A stretch of 51,995 nt of DNA from the NCBI GenBank assembly GCA_018816735.1, contig JAHIVH010000071.1, forward strand, positions 1-51,995. The letters are read 5' to 3'. Both the position numbers and the translations under genes were made by a program. The DNA is from Pseudomonadota bacterium. GTDB taxonomy: Bacteria; Desulfobacterota; Desulfobacteria; Desulfobacterales; JAHIVH01. Shown here in pieces: positions 7,434 to 16,179 of this stretch. The first letter of the stretch is position 1; every line of letters starts with the position of its first letter. The notes under the pieces were generated by a model that was not told where the DNA came from, did no database searches, and saw nothing but the letters and a program-made list of their open reading frames with translations.

Positions 7434-9137
7434 TTGAACAGAGTGTATACGTGCGTCCTGGTGTTGGTTTTCTGCTTTTTATTGAGTGCCTGCGGGCAGC
7501 TATCAGACGAAAATGAAGATAAAACAGGCCTTCTTGGCACAAGTTTTCAGGACAATGGGTCAAAAAAGGCCTACCCGGATTTTGTACTTACGGAAATATT
7601 TACCGGCTGGGGCGGCCTGGAGGAAATGTGGGATAGCATCGATGCCAAAGGACACAACACGCGTTTCGACAAAACCGTCAACAGTAATGCAGAAGCATTT
7701 GTTACACTTTCCCATTCGGGATCAATTCTTCTGGGAGATGAAACAGGTGCGGTCAAAAGCCTCGCGGGAACAGATATCGACAATCTTCTGGATTTTCTGC
7801 TAAGCCCTGATGCCAACTATCCTGATGAGATGGCAGACAAGAATATACACTATTTCAATTCGGAAGATACAGATTACACAAAAGGCTTTTATGCATTTCT
7901 GGACGAGCTCTTCAAAGACGGCGAAGACTCTGGAAGCAAGGATATTGTCGCTGTGAACTATAAAATCATGAGCCGGTTGAACGACCGAAAAACATCTATC
8001 GAAATTCATGATGATATGGAAGACTTGATAGATGATATTCTGGATCCGGACTTTAAGGATGATTTCCTTGATCTTACCACGATGCTGGGAAAACTATTGG
8101 TCAGAGCCGACTACCCGCTTTCTGAGGATGACGATACGGCCATCGGTAATTCAGCCAAGGGGGTCGTGGAAATGATGATGTGGCTGAACCTCATGGAGAA
8201 AAACCCGGAGACACGTTCCATATTAAGGTCAATTGTCAGTGAAGCGGTATCTTTGTTCGATCCTTCGCCATTATCGACCAACAATTTAAAGATTAAAAAG
8301 CTGCTTGAAAATATCAGAGATACCTTTACGGCCACAGGTTCAGTTTACAGCAGCAATGATTCTGAAAATATCTACAGGAGAGTGGACACGGATGAAATTT
8401 TCGTTGATACGGAAATCACAAGCACGATTCGCGAAATGTTCCCTTCGATTGTCCAGCTCTTGATGCGTTCGGACAGGATCCATTCCATCATAGACAGCAA
8501 GAGTGATAACGAGCATACGTATGTGTTAAAGGAAACCATGACGAACTTGGATGCCCTGGGATATGATCTGGATGCGGTTGATCTGGAACAGACGCTTTTT
8601 GATATGATGCGATACGACAGCCTGGGCCGAGACAGAACCGATCCGTCTTCAGGTGCTTATCCTGTGTCTCATCTGGAAAGCCTTCTTTTTGTAACTCACA
8701 TGACGGGCAATATGGGCTGGGATGATCGTAACGCGTTATCCACAGACGAAATCACGGAACCGACCGACCCACGATACGATCATGGCCATGGCGATTTTAC
8801 GGGCCGCCTGTCTCTGAATGATTCGCTGTTCAGCATTAAAACCCATAAAACCATGAAAATGCTTGGGTTGTATGATATCGGTCTTAGCGCAACAGATGGC
8901 AATGATATCCATAGAAGCATGGCTTCTTTTGCTATCAGCCAGAGAGAAAATTACACTTTCTTCTTTGATCAAAATTACGATATTCTGAACTGCCTGGGAC
9001 CACCATGCATAGGCGACCTGGGGTCTCCTGATGGTGGAAATCCTTACGGCAAAACAATTTCCATGAACGGTTATAAAGCCTATTCTCCGGACGGACTTGA
9101 AGAAACCCAGCTTGCCGCGCCTGGACCCTGGGCCTGA
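7434..9137 (+). CDS. N-terminal part of a large lipoprotein of unknown family (frameshifted)
   Basis: TTG 7434, five bases after an AGAGAGGA ribosome-binding site, opens a classic lipoprotein signal: charged start, hydrophobic core, and lipobox LLSA-C with lipidated Cys20. The in-frame TTG 7416 is an alternative start but has the ribosome site inside it. The mature part is acidic and has no recognised domain. It contains many DD/DE-rich helical segments (EIHDDMEDLIDDILDPDFKD) that could bind divalent cations. The frame ends at TGA 9135-9137 right after AAPGPWA. The next frame continues without a gap as IVRACFNGEGPYYYSDP, so one missing base around 9130 has probably split a protein of about 1,346 residues. 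A FadL-like outer-membrane gene follows downstream, so an outer-membrane location is plausible. Confidence 0.7.
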   Translation: MNRVYTCVLVLVFCFLLSACGQLSDENEDKTGLLGTSFQDNGSKKAYPDFVLTEIFTGWGGLEEMWDSIDAKGHNTRFDKTVNSNAEAFVTLSHSGSILLGDETGAVKSLAGTDIDNLLDFLLSPDANYPDEMADKNIHYFNSEDTDYTKGFYAFLDELFKDGEDSGSKDIVAVNYKIMSRLNDRKTSIEIHDDMEDLIDDILDPDFKDDFLDLTTMLGKLLVRADYPLSEDDDTAIGNSAKGVVEMMMWLNLMEKNPETRSILRSIVSEAVSLFDPSPLSTNNLKIKKLLENIRDTFTATGSVYSSNDSENIYRRVDTDEIFVDTEITSTIREMFPSIVQLLMRSDRIHSIIDSKSDNEHTYVLKETMTNLDALGYDLDAVDLEQTLFDMMRYDSLGRDRTDPSSGAYPVSHLESLLFVTHMTGNMGWDDRNALSTDEITEPTDPRYDHGHGDFTGRLSLNDSLFSIKTHKTMKMLGLYDIGLSATDGNDIHRSMASFAISQRENYTFFFDQNYDILNCLGPPCIGDLGSPDGGNPYGKTISMNGYKAYSPDGLEETQLAAPGPWA

Positions 9138-9139
9138 TC

Positions 9140-11473
9140 GTGAGGGCCTGTTTCAATGGCGAAGGCCCTTACTACTATTCCGATCCTGATGTGACGCCGC
9201 TTTCGATCAAGGGCAAGACCTGGTATCCATACCGGAGACCAAACGGAAAAATTTACGCCTATGTCAACAAGGAAGATCCGGATAACTGTATATACTTCTA
9301 CCCCATGGACAAGGGCGATCCCATCGATAACGACCCTGATCAGGAAATTCCAAACCTGGGCGATGACTGGCAACGATACAACCGTTATAAATTCGAATGG
9401 CAAAGTGATTACTATATGACCCACTACATGGTCAGGAAACAGATCAGTGGAAGGCCCACGTTAGTGGACCGTTTTGTGACCATAGACAACAGCGCAGGAA
9501 ATATCGAGCTGGTTTCAATAGAGGGTGAAGAAGGGGCGGCCGGTCGGTTGACCTACCAGGAGCTTATTCAGGAAAACGATCCCCAAAGGGCCTGCTCAAG
9601 TCAGGAAGAAGCGCTTTATAAAAATTACCAGTGGTTTATGACGGAAAAGAAAATGGTCATTATCCTGCCGCTCAAGGTGGATCTGGACGGAACCCAGGCA
9701 GCCATTTTTCAGGTGTTGGAAGCAAATGGCGTGTCCGGGCTTGGCCGTCTGAGGAAATTCAGGGGGAATCACTACTGGGCAAAATCAAACGCTGACGGAA
9801 AATCAACCATGCCCGGTGACTATCGTATAGAAGTGGTTTCATCTTCATCAAGTGAAGACAGCCCCATAAATGATTATAATGTCTATTACGAAACCCTGGA
9901 CTGTGGTCATGCCACGCCATCTGTCGTGGGCGAAAATCTTCCGGCCATCGCAAGACTCGCATTTCCCCGCTACACTACGGAAAAAAACAGGACCGTCGAT
10001 CATAAAGATGCAGATTTGGGCTCAAAGGAATTCCAGGTGGGGGATAGCATCTGGGAGGAACGCTCCGCCCTGCTTGCACCTTTTATCGCCTTTGTCGCAG
10101 CCCTGAGAGAGCATACGCCCCAGGAGAACTATGGCGACAATCCATTGAAACGGGGAATCCGTATGTTCGTGGAGGGGACATCACCGCTTTTGAAGCCGCT
10201 GATTTATTATCAAAAAGGGGAGGGGCAACATCCGCACCATACCTGGAAACCCCGGGTGCTGGGTGCAACGAAAGCCGGTCCCTCTTCCGATTGGAACGAC
10301 TATCAGGGAGATGATTTTTTAAGATCATCAGCTGATTTCCACAATGAGGCATACAAAAATGCCTCTGCCTGGGATGGAACGGATGCGGAACGGCGATATT
10401 ATCAGCCCGCTCCTGTAAAAAATCTGTTAAACATCCTGATCGACAGCGACATCACCGTAAGCAATGACCCTGACACAAATTTTACGCAAACACGCATGGA
10501 CGGTATTCTACCGTTGATGATGGACAACAAAAGCATCACCTGTCTGATCAAGGCACTGTTGAAAACCAATGATTTTGAGGCGCCGGACTCAACCCTGATT
10601 TACGGAGCCCTTGAACAGATTACAGGAACCCTGCGGCTGACCAAAGGGCGTTTCACAGAGATCAATGAGAATCCCGTAAAACAACTGTATTTTCCGGAAT
10701 TCCTTTTTGTTTCACCCGACGAAAAAGGTATTTATGGCGAATACACGTCATTTAAAGGTCAGCAGCGGGAAGAGGATATCATTTTAGATATCGGTCTGGA
10801 CCGGTTGATCGGACAGCCTGCCATTGACGAAACATCAGATGGATACGGATTGGTTCAATATGTGGATGAGCAGCGGGAAGAGGCAACCCGCTGGAAGGAT
10901 TTCGATGATACGCTCGATCTGATTGAAGATTTGCTCTATCCCACAAGCCAGTACAGTCTTGTTGAAAGTATTCTTTCTCTGAGCGAGAAGGCCTTTGGCC
11001 GGGAAAGGCGCTATGCTGAGGAGGAAATAAAAGGATTGACCTACGCGTTAGGAAAGCTCATCACCCATTATGACACCAATGAGGATGCCTGGGTGAATCA
11101 GGGTGAAGCGGGATTTGACGATGTGTTGACCATTCTTCAGGTCCGGCTGCCTGACATACACGAGTTACTGAAAGACAACGACGGGTTTTCCGGAGACAAC
11201 TACAAAGCGGCTTTGACCATTTTGGCAGATATGATGAAACCGGACGGCTCGGCTGAGTTCCTGGTTAAAACCATGGAAACGCATGTTGACTGGGAAACAC
11301 TTCTGTCTGACTCTGCCAGGTTTTTAAAAGATGACCTGATCACGGAAGACGACCCCCTGTGGTCCACGCTGTCTGCACTTCTGGAAGATCTGTCCAAAGC
11401 AGTGGCTGCATCCAGGGACGGTTCGCTGATGGATGACGTGTACGAGAAGTACGGCTTTCAGAAAAACGATTGA
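9140..11473 (+). CDS. C-terminal part of the large lipoprotein (frameshifted)
   Basis: This 777-codon frame starts formally at GTG 9140, but no ribosome-binding site precedes it and the coding sequence is continuous with the upstream lipoprotein in another frame. It is therefore most likely the remaining two-thirds of the same gene rather than a separate protein. Content is hydrophilic and Asp/Tyr/Trp-rich (PYYYSDPDV, TWYPYRRPNGKIYAYVN, WKDFDDTLDLIEDLLYP). The first third looks beta-rich and the final part helical with repeated DDLL/EDLL-type segments. There is no transmembrane segment and no recognised domain. If the frameshift is a sequencing error, the product is one exported lipoprotein. 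If real, this half is not expressed. A stem of 11-bp arms lies between its stop and the next gene. Confidence 0.65.
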   Translation: MRACFNGEGPYYYSDPDVTPLSIKGKTWYPYRRPNGKIYAYVNKEDPDNCIYFYPMDKGDPIDNDPDQEIPNLGDDWQRYNRYKFEWQSDYYMTHYMVRKQISGRPTLVDRFVTIDNSAGNIELVSIEGEEGAAGRLTYQELIQENDPQRACSSQEEALYKNYQWFMTEKKMVIILPLKVDLDGTQAAIFQVLEANGVSGLGRLRKFRGNHYWAKSNADGKSTMPGDYRIEVVSSSSSEDSPINDYNVYYETLDCGHATPSVVGENLPAIARLAFPRYTTEKNRTVDHKDADLGSKEFQVGDSIWEERSALLAPFIAFVAALREHTPQENYGDNPLKRGIRMFVEGTSPLLKPLIYYQKGEGQHPHHTWKPRVLGATKAGPSSDWNDYQGDDFLRSSADFHNEAYKNASAWDGTDAERRYYQPAPVKNLLNILIDSDITVSNDPDTNFTQTRMDGILPLMMDNKSITCLIKALLKTNDFEAPDSTLIYGALEQITGTLRLTKGRFTEINENPVKQLYFPEFLFVSPDEKGIYGEYTSFKGQQREEDIILDIGLDRLIGQPAIDETSDGYGLVQYVDEQREEATRWKDFDDTLDLIEDLLYPTSQYSLVESILSLSEKAFGRERRYAEEEIKGLTYALGKLITHYDTNEDAWVNQGEAGFDDVLTILQVRLPDIHELLKDNDGFSGDNYKAALTILADMMKPDGSAEFLVKTMETHVDWETLLSDSARFLKDDLITEDDPLWSTLSALLEDLSKAVAASRDGSLMDDVYEKYGFQKND

Positions 11474-11524
11474 TAACTTTTTTGCCGGGGGAGGTTCCGG
11501 CTATTAATAAACACATGATAATCA

Positions 11525-11566
11525 ACCCTAACGTTGCATAAAAAATGGAGTTTAAAACGTTAGGGT
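11525..11566 (+). promoter_or_regulatory. long inverted repeat upstream of the outer-membrane protein gene
   Basis: ACCCTAACGTT (11525-11535) and AACGTTAGGGT (11556-11566) are perfect 11-bp inverted arms around a 20-nt A-rich centre. No T-run follows, so it is not a standard intrinsic terminator. It ends 16 bp before the ATG of the FadL-like gene. It could be an operator with two half-sites or an mRNA hairpin near the ribosome-binding site (TTGGAG). Confidence 0.5.
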
Positions 11567-11582
11567 AAACATTGGAGACTGT

Positions 11583-12920
11583 ATGAAAACATATATTCTG
11601 ATACTTACCACATTTTTGATGATGATCTTTTGTTCCGGCGTTTCAGCGTCCAATTATGGCGATACATTTGGTGCATCTCCCAAAGGGATGAGTCTGGGGA
11701 ATGCCATGTGCGCCAGGGCAGATGACTGGAGTTCGGTTTACTACAACATGGCTGGTCTCGGAAGAACGCGCCATCTCAAAAACGGTATCAACCAGGTCAG
11801 TCTGTCCTATCAGGGAAATATGCCGAAATTTGATATCAATATCGAGCGCTATGATTCAAGTGGAAATGAACTGACCACCAACGGTGCCGATGATCTCGAA
11901 GGCGGTACTTTTGTACTTGGTGTGGCCCTTGATGCAGGACTCCTTTTTAATCTTCCGTCTATTATATCTTCTGCGAGGCTGGGCATCGGGCTTGGCGCAA
12001 ACGACGACCTGACGGCTGTCACCATAAACGATGTGGATCCCCGAACGCATACGTTTCTCCGGTATGGCCGGGACTGCCAGCGCCTCGTCGTTCTTACGGG
12101 TGTGGGGATCGGTCTCATGGATGACCTGGTGGGAATCGGAGTCGGCGTGCATTCCGCGTTTGGCGGTGAAGGAAGTGTGCTGCTTCAGGATATCGGTCTC
12201 GAAACAGATGAACAGCGTCCAAGGGGACAGGCCAAAATGGATATGACCATTGAACCCAATATTCTGTTCGGATCGTACCTGGATCTGGGAAAACTCATCA
12301 AAAGGGTGGACGGGCTCTATGTCGGATTTTCCTACCGGGGAGAATCGATTCTGGAAATCTACCCTTTTTCAACCATCGGTCAGGTCGAACTGGGGAACGT
12401 GCCGTTGAACATGACCCTTGCACTGACCGATTACTACCAGCCGGAGATGTTTACAATTGGTACTGCTTTTTATACTGGCCTCATTACCCTGTCATTTGAT
12501 CTGGAATACCAGAGATGGTCCGGGTTCAGATTATCAAAGCCGATGGCAGCCGTATTTTCAGACGAACCAGTGGATTTTGACGATATCTGGATCCCCAGAA
12601 TCGGGCTTGAGGTGAACGCCTGTGGTCAAATGTCTTTTTTGATGGGATACTATTATCAGGCCAGCTTTGTACCGGACAAGGCAGTAGACGGTGCGATGAA
12701 TTTCCTCGATAACGACAAACATGTCTGCTCCTTAGGAATTTCCATGGCACTCCCCAGCCTATCCATCATGAAAGGGCATACGGAACTCAATCTGGGATAT
12801 CAGCTTCAGTATCTGGTGGAACGTGATGTGACCAAAAACTCCCCGGATTCTTACAATCCGGAATATTCATATGACGGCATGTGCCATTCGTTTATGATCG
12901 GTGTGAGCGTCAGTCGATAA
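11583..12920 (+). CDS. FadL/OmpP1-like outer-membrane beta-barrel protein
   Basis: The 445-residue protein starts with a Sec signal (MKTYILILTTFLMMIFCSGVSA, cleavage near residue 22). It then has the N-terminal pattern of the OmpP1/FadL/TodX family: YGDTFGASPKGMSLGNAMCARADDWSSVYYNMAGL, matching the usual GASPRAMGMGGA-A--DD-SA-YYNPAGL. The rest is a succession of amphipathic strands ending in an aromatic-rich strand (CHSFMIGVSVSR). FadL-type porins import hydrophobic compounds such as long-chain fatty acids or aromatics across the outer membrane. Substrate is unknown here. It follows the large lipoprotein gene by about 110 bp and may be co-expressed with it. The nearby glycyl-radical locus (44-49 kb) also suggests lipophilic substrates, but no direct link is shown. 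Confidence 0.8.
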   Translation: MKTYILILTTFLMMIFCSGVSASNYGDTFGASPKGMSLGNAMCARADDWSSVYYNMAGLGRTRHLKNGINQVSLSYQGNMPKFDINIERYDSSGNELTTNGADDLEGGTFVLGVALDAGLLFNLPSIISSARLGIGLGANDDLTAVTINDVDPRTHTFLRYGRDCQRLVVLTGVGIGLMDDLVGIGVGVHSAFGGEGSVLLQDIGLETDEQRPRGQAKMDMTIEPNILFGSYLDLGKLIKRVDGLYVGFSYRGESILEIYPFSTIGQVELGNVPLNMTLALTDYYQPEMFTIGTAFYTGLITLSFDLEYQRWSGFRLSKPMAAVFSDEPVDFDDIWIPRIGLEVNACGQMSFLMGYYYQASFVPDKAVDGAMNFLDNDKHVCSLGISMALPSLSIMKGHTELNLGYQLQYLVERDVTKNSPDSYNPEYSYDGMCHSFMIGVSVSR

Positions 12921-12935
12921 GGTGTGAGATACCTT

Positions 12936-13187
12936 TTAATGAGTTACGGCGATTTTAGTGTTGTCACTTTCACCATATAGCCCAGCCACAAACCAAGCCA
13001 TATTCACTTTATCATTGATTGCCCAGGTCAGGGCATTCTTGGCTTTAAACATGACGGTTTCTGTATTCCCTCCTGTCTCAAGATAGGAAAGTTCCGCTTC
13101 ATTTTTAATTGATTTGTCCGCTGAGTACGCAGGTACCGCAGCCATCATTACACTGAAAATAATATGCCATAAGTATTTCATCTTCAT
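12936..13187 (-). pseudogene. truncated DUF481-like outer-membrane protein
   Basis: ATG at 13187 (minus), preceded by GGAGAGG, opens MKMKYLWHIIFSVMMAAVPAYS, a clean signal peptide. It is followed by EAELSYLETGGNTETVMFKAKNAL and MAWFVAGLYGESDNTKIAV. This is the beginning of a DUF481 (YdiY-like, salt-induced outer-membrane) barrel, whose members usually run to 230-300 residues. Here the frame stops after about 83 residues, just before the end of the convergent FadL-like gene. The 3' two-thirds have been lost, probably in a rearrangement that brought the two genes together. The first ATG of the open frame (13241) has a poorer context. Confidence 0.65.
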
Positions 13188-13334
13188 TCGTCCTCTCCTT
13201 TTTTTTAGTTTAATATTCATGTATATTGGGGTCGTAATCAATCATAAATTATAATTTTCGTCCACCTCTTGAATTTGTAATAATGGGCAGGCCCTTTATT
13301 GGTATGCTGGCTATTAATTACCGGGTGGGATTAT

Positions 13335-13577
13335 ATGACGGAAAGATCGTTCAAGTCTAAAGAAAAATCATTGTCGGCATTCCAGTATACTGAAAATGAT
13401 TCCCAGGAGCGGGAAGAGGTCACTTCCGATTTAAAAATTTACAAGGTCCCGGGGAAGCATGAAGCCATGCTCATGGCGGGGAATGTCAAGAAACTGGCCG
13501 GCATTTTGAATGAAATGCTTGGCCAGCAGGGGGTATTTGAACAGCAACCTATAACCAAGCAACGCCGTGGATTTTAA
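13335..13577 (+). CDS. small hypothetical protein
   Basis: From ATG 13335, after GGGTGGG, the frame encodes about 80 hydrophilic residues: MTERSFKSKEKSLSAFQYTE to KKLAGILNEMLGQQGVF. The first half is charged and probably disordered; the second holds one amphipathic helix. No family is recognised. The in-frame upstream start (13299) lacks a ribosome site. It converges on the phosphopantetheinyl transferase gene, whose stop lies 16 bp away. Reality as a gene is uncertain. Confidence 0.4.
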   Translation: MTERSFKSKEKSLSAFQYTENDSQEREEVTSDLKIYKVPGKHEAMLMAGNVKKLAGILNEMLGQQGVFEQQPITKQRRGF

Positions 13578-13592
13578 ATAAATCTTTCTTTG

Positions 13593-14315
13593 CTAGTTGT
13601 AAACAGGTGCAAAACCATTTCGTTTTTTATTTTCAATTGAATTCAGAAAGTCCGGCATGGAGATCACCGATAATTCTTCATCTCTGAATTCACTCCCCAG
13701 GCATACGGATAATTTATATCTGATATCAATCGAGAACTGCTTGAAGTTGAACAGGTGATTTTCTATCTGGTGCTTGAGAAAAATAAATCCATTGTAGATA
13801 ACAATGGAAAAATCACGCAATGACATATGAAGGCCTTTTCCCACGGCCTTGATATAGCTTTCCTTAAGGGTCCACAGATCGTAGAACGTGTCCAGTTTTT
13901 GTTTTTCTTTCTGGCAAATCAGATAATCATTTTCATCCTTGGAAAAAAACCGTTTGGAAATATTGTAATCGGTCGGTTTTATCTTTTCCACATCGATTCC
14001 CACCACACTGTCGCTGATCGCACATACAACCCATTCTCCGGAGTGGGACAGGTTGAAGTAAAAATTATCTTTTCCCAGAAGGTATGGTTTTCCATATTCG
14101 TTCTGGCCGAAACGAATGTCTGAATTTTTCATAGAGAGTTTTTCGTGAATAATCGATCGCACGAGAAGGTCGGACATGAGAGCCTGTTGTGCGGCAGGCC
14201 GTTGTATATATCTGTTGATCCTGGCTTTCTTTTCGGTTGAAACGTAAGGCAAAAGGGAATGAAACTTTTTGTCAGTTAAAATTTTGTTTTGTTGCAAGGC
14301 ATAAATTTCAAGCAT
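13593..14315 (-). CDS. 4'-phosphopantetheinyl transferase, Sfp type
   Basis: The enzyme transfers 4'-phosphopantetheine from CoA to a serine of acyl- or peptidyl-carrier proteins. Of the roughly 240 residues, the family motifs are in order: NLSHSGEWVVCAIS, then VVGIDVEKIKPTD (the metal-binding GxD motif), then KRFFSKDE, then LWTLKESYIKAVGKGL (the W-x-x-KES-x-x-K-x-x-G motif). Length fits the Sfp/Gsp group rather than the small AcpS type. ATG 14315 is preferred; TTG 14327 is in frame four codons upstream. It stands alone. Its carrier-protein partner is not in the window, so it may be the general PPTase for secondary lipid or polyketide synthesis. Confidence 0.92.
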   Translation of the reverse strand: MLEIYALQQNKILTDKKFHSLLPYVSTEKKARINRYIQRPAAQQALMSDLLVRSIIHEKLSMKNSDIRFGQNEYGKPYLLGKDNFYFNLSHSGEWVVCAISDSVVGIDVEKIKPTDYNISKRFFSKDENDYLICQKEKQKLDTFYDLWTLKESYIKAVGKGLHMSLRDFSIVIYNGFIFLKHQIENHLFNFKQFSIDIRYKLSVCLGSEFRDEELSVISMPDFLNSIENKKRNGFAPVYN

Positions 14316-14543
14316 AACACTAACCAATCACTAAATATTATTTGTTGTTGATTAGATCTTTCACACTCACCTACTAACACCAGTAAGATGGAATAACGTT
14401 AATTTTGTGTGTAAACTATGTTTATAAAATATCACATTCATCCTATTTGTAAAGAAAAAAATAAAAATAATTCATTAATGGTGATTTGTTAAGTTTGCTT
14501 TGCCGTTAACATTAAATACACATAAAAGGCAGCGCGCCATTTG

Positions 14544-15473
14544 TTATTTTTTCGCTATAGGGTTCAGAATATTTTCAACAATCTGTTCCAGAACATTTTG
14601 ATATTCCCCGATGCCAATCTGGCACGATCCGACCGTGGTATGGCCGCCCCCTCCAAATGATAGCATGAGTTTGCCGATATTGGTGTCACATGTGCGATTG
14701 ATAATGCTGTGTCCACAATTGATGGCCACTTTTGGGATGCCTTTTACCGGCATAATTCTGACTTCAATATTCTGTTCAGGATAAAGGGCAAAAACAAGGA
14801 AGCGGTTTCCAACATGGATAGTCTCTTCATTCAATAAATCCGTGATAATCACGTTACCCTTGATTTTGCATACACGTTTCAGCATGTCCATGAAAAGCGG
14901 CTGGTGTTCAAAATAGCGTTTTGTCCTTTCAAGTACATTGGGAATCTGAAGAATTTCCTGGATCGTCATGGTCCGGCAGTATTCGATCATCTCCTCCATA
15001 AACTGGTAATTACTGATCCTGTAATCGTGAAATCGGCCAAGGCCGGAGCGTGGGTCCATTAAAAATGACAGCAGTATAAAGTCTTTGGGGTTGAGGATTT
15101 CTTCCTGTGTTAAGTCACCGGAATCACTTCTGTTTACAGCATCAAGGAGTGGCAGGAAAGCAGAACCGAATGTCTTTTCTCCGCCATAATAATTCCAGAT
15201 AATCTGAGCCGTGCTTAACTCGGGACGACATTCTCCATTGAAATTCAGGCGTTCTATCCCCAATCGGCTGTCTTCGCTTTCATGATGGTCAAACCATAAA
15301 CCGCAACCTTTTGCATACGGAATATTCGTTAAAACATCGTTTTCTGACACATCTATCTTGCCATCCTGAACATCTTTGGGATTTACAAACAAAAAACTGT
15401 CAATCAGCTTCATTTCCTTGAGAAAAACCGCACAAACAAGACCATCAAAATCGGAACGTGTAATAAGTCTCAT
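14544..15473 (-). CDS. DHH/DHHA1-family phosphoesterase-like protein
   Basis: About 309 residues from ATG 15473, which follows AAAGGAT and opens MRLITRSDFDGLVCAVFL. The DHH-domain motifs are the metal-binding SDFDGL near residue 7, a central LWFDHHESE around residue 60 giving the DHH signature, and a C-terminal DHHA1-like glycine-rich loop FGGGGHTTVGSCQI. The family includes exopolyphosphatases, RecJ and oligoribonucleases/cyclic-dinucleotide phosphodiesterases. Lack of other domains and the length suggest a cytoplasmic phosphoesterase of the nanoRNase/exopolyphosphatase-like group; the substrate cannot be decided. The frame extends upstream to 15560 but without a ribosome site. It is divergent from the decarboxylase operon. 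Confidence 0.82.
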   Translation of the reverse strand: MRLITRSDFDGLVCAVFLKEMKLIDSFLFVNPKDVQDGKIDVSENDVLTNIPYAKGCGLWFDHHESEDSRLGIERLNFNGECRPELSTAQIIWNYYGGEKTFGSAFLPLLDAVNRSDSGDLTQEEILNPKDFILLSFLMDPRSGLGRFHDYRISNYQFMEEMIEYCRTMTIQEILQIPNVLERTKRYFEHQPLFMDMLKRVCKIKGNVIITDLLNEETIHVGNRFLVFALYPEQNIEVRIMPVKGIPKVAINCGHSIINRTCDTNIGKLMLSFGGGGHTTVGSCQIGIGEYQNVLEQIVENILNPIAKK

Positions 15474-15668
15474 GAAATCGTATCCTTTCAAAGTTAACAA
15501 GAATGTATCAGCAAATGACAAATTATGGCTTATAATACGATAATATTCGGAATTGATCAAAGAAATTTCTTATTGTTTTTCTGGCCCGATGAAATCGAAG
15601 CTGTGTTTTTATTGATCTGAACCAGACAGTCATAAAGAAAAGCAATGGCCCGTTAGACTGAATGATCC

Positions 15669-15698
15669 TTGACACGATTTTAGTATTTATCATATAAC
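15669..15698 (+). promoter_or_regulatory. sigma-70-like promoter without an adjacent gene
   Basis: TTGACA (15669-15674) and TATAAC (15693-15698), 18 bp apart. The nearest plus-strand gene starts 480 bp downstream, beyond the enhancer and sigma-54 promoter. It could drive a non-coding RNA or provide basal transcription. A perfect dyad TGCAGG-AAA-CCTGCA (15821-15835) lies between. The rest of 15474-15927 shows nothing coding. Confidence 0.35.
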
Positions 15699-15927
15699 GC
15701 AATAATCTAAGAAAGAGTTGCTCGGACGGTTTCGATACGTTTTTTAAAGTTTTGTAAGAGGCGACTTTAAAACGGATATTTGATCAATGGACCACTAAAA
15801 ATCAACACATATTTGTTAATTGCAGGAAACCTGCATCTCAAAATTATTTTTACGCAAGGCCCAAGAGCAGCAGAACGTCCGGATACCGATACAGACCCGT
15901 GAATGCATCATGAGCAGAATCCAACCA

Positions 15928-15964
15928 TCAACCAAATGGTGAAAGTGATCCACCAAAACGTTGA
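15928..15964 (+). promoter_or_regulatory. paired enhancer sites (copy A) of a shared sigma-54 regulon
   Basis: Two related 16-bp dyads, TCAACCAAATGGTGAA (15928-15943) and TCCACCAAAACGTTGA (15949-15964), sit exactly 21 bp apart, two helical turns. The ideal dyad is close to TCAAC-N6-GTTGA. The same pair, with the same spacing, recurs at 30988-31024 and 43335-43371, each time about 135 bp before a sigma-54 promoter. That is the position and phasing expected of an upstream activating sequence for a bacterial enhancer-binding protein. Confidence 0.75.
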
Positions 15965-16081
15965 TTTTGGCCTTTTTTTAATCGTCGCACCCGTAGAGTA
16001 CCAAAGATGACTTGTCGGCTAACTTACCGATAAAATATTATTTTATGTTTTTTTTCAAACCCGTGCTATTTGCCGGTGACT

Positions 16082-16097
16082 TGGCATCAGTTTCGCT
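16082..16097 (+). promoter_or_regulatory. sigma-54 promoter of the decarboxylase operon
   Basis: TGGCATCAGTTTCGCT fits the sigma-54 consensus TGGCACG-N4-TTGCW, with the invariant GG at -24, GC at -12 and the correct interval. It is followed by ATATAT in all three copies of the module. It lies 136 bp from the midpoint of the paired enhancer sites and 82 bp before the decarboxylase alpha start, leaving a leader of about 70 nt. Confidence 0.75.
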
Positions 16098-16179
16098 ATA
16101 TATGCTGACTTTGGTAAAGCATTTTTTGGGTAATCGTTTAAATGAACCATTCAAGGAAAACAATACGAAAGGAATACTC

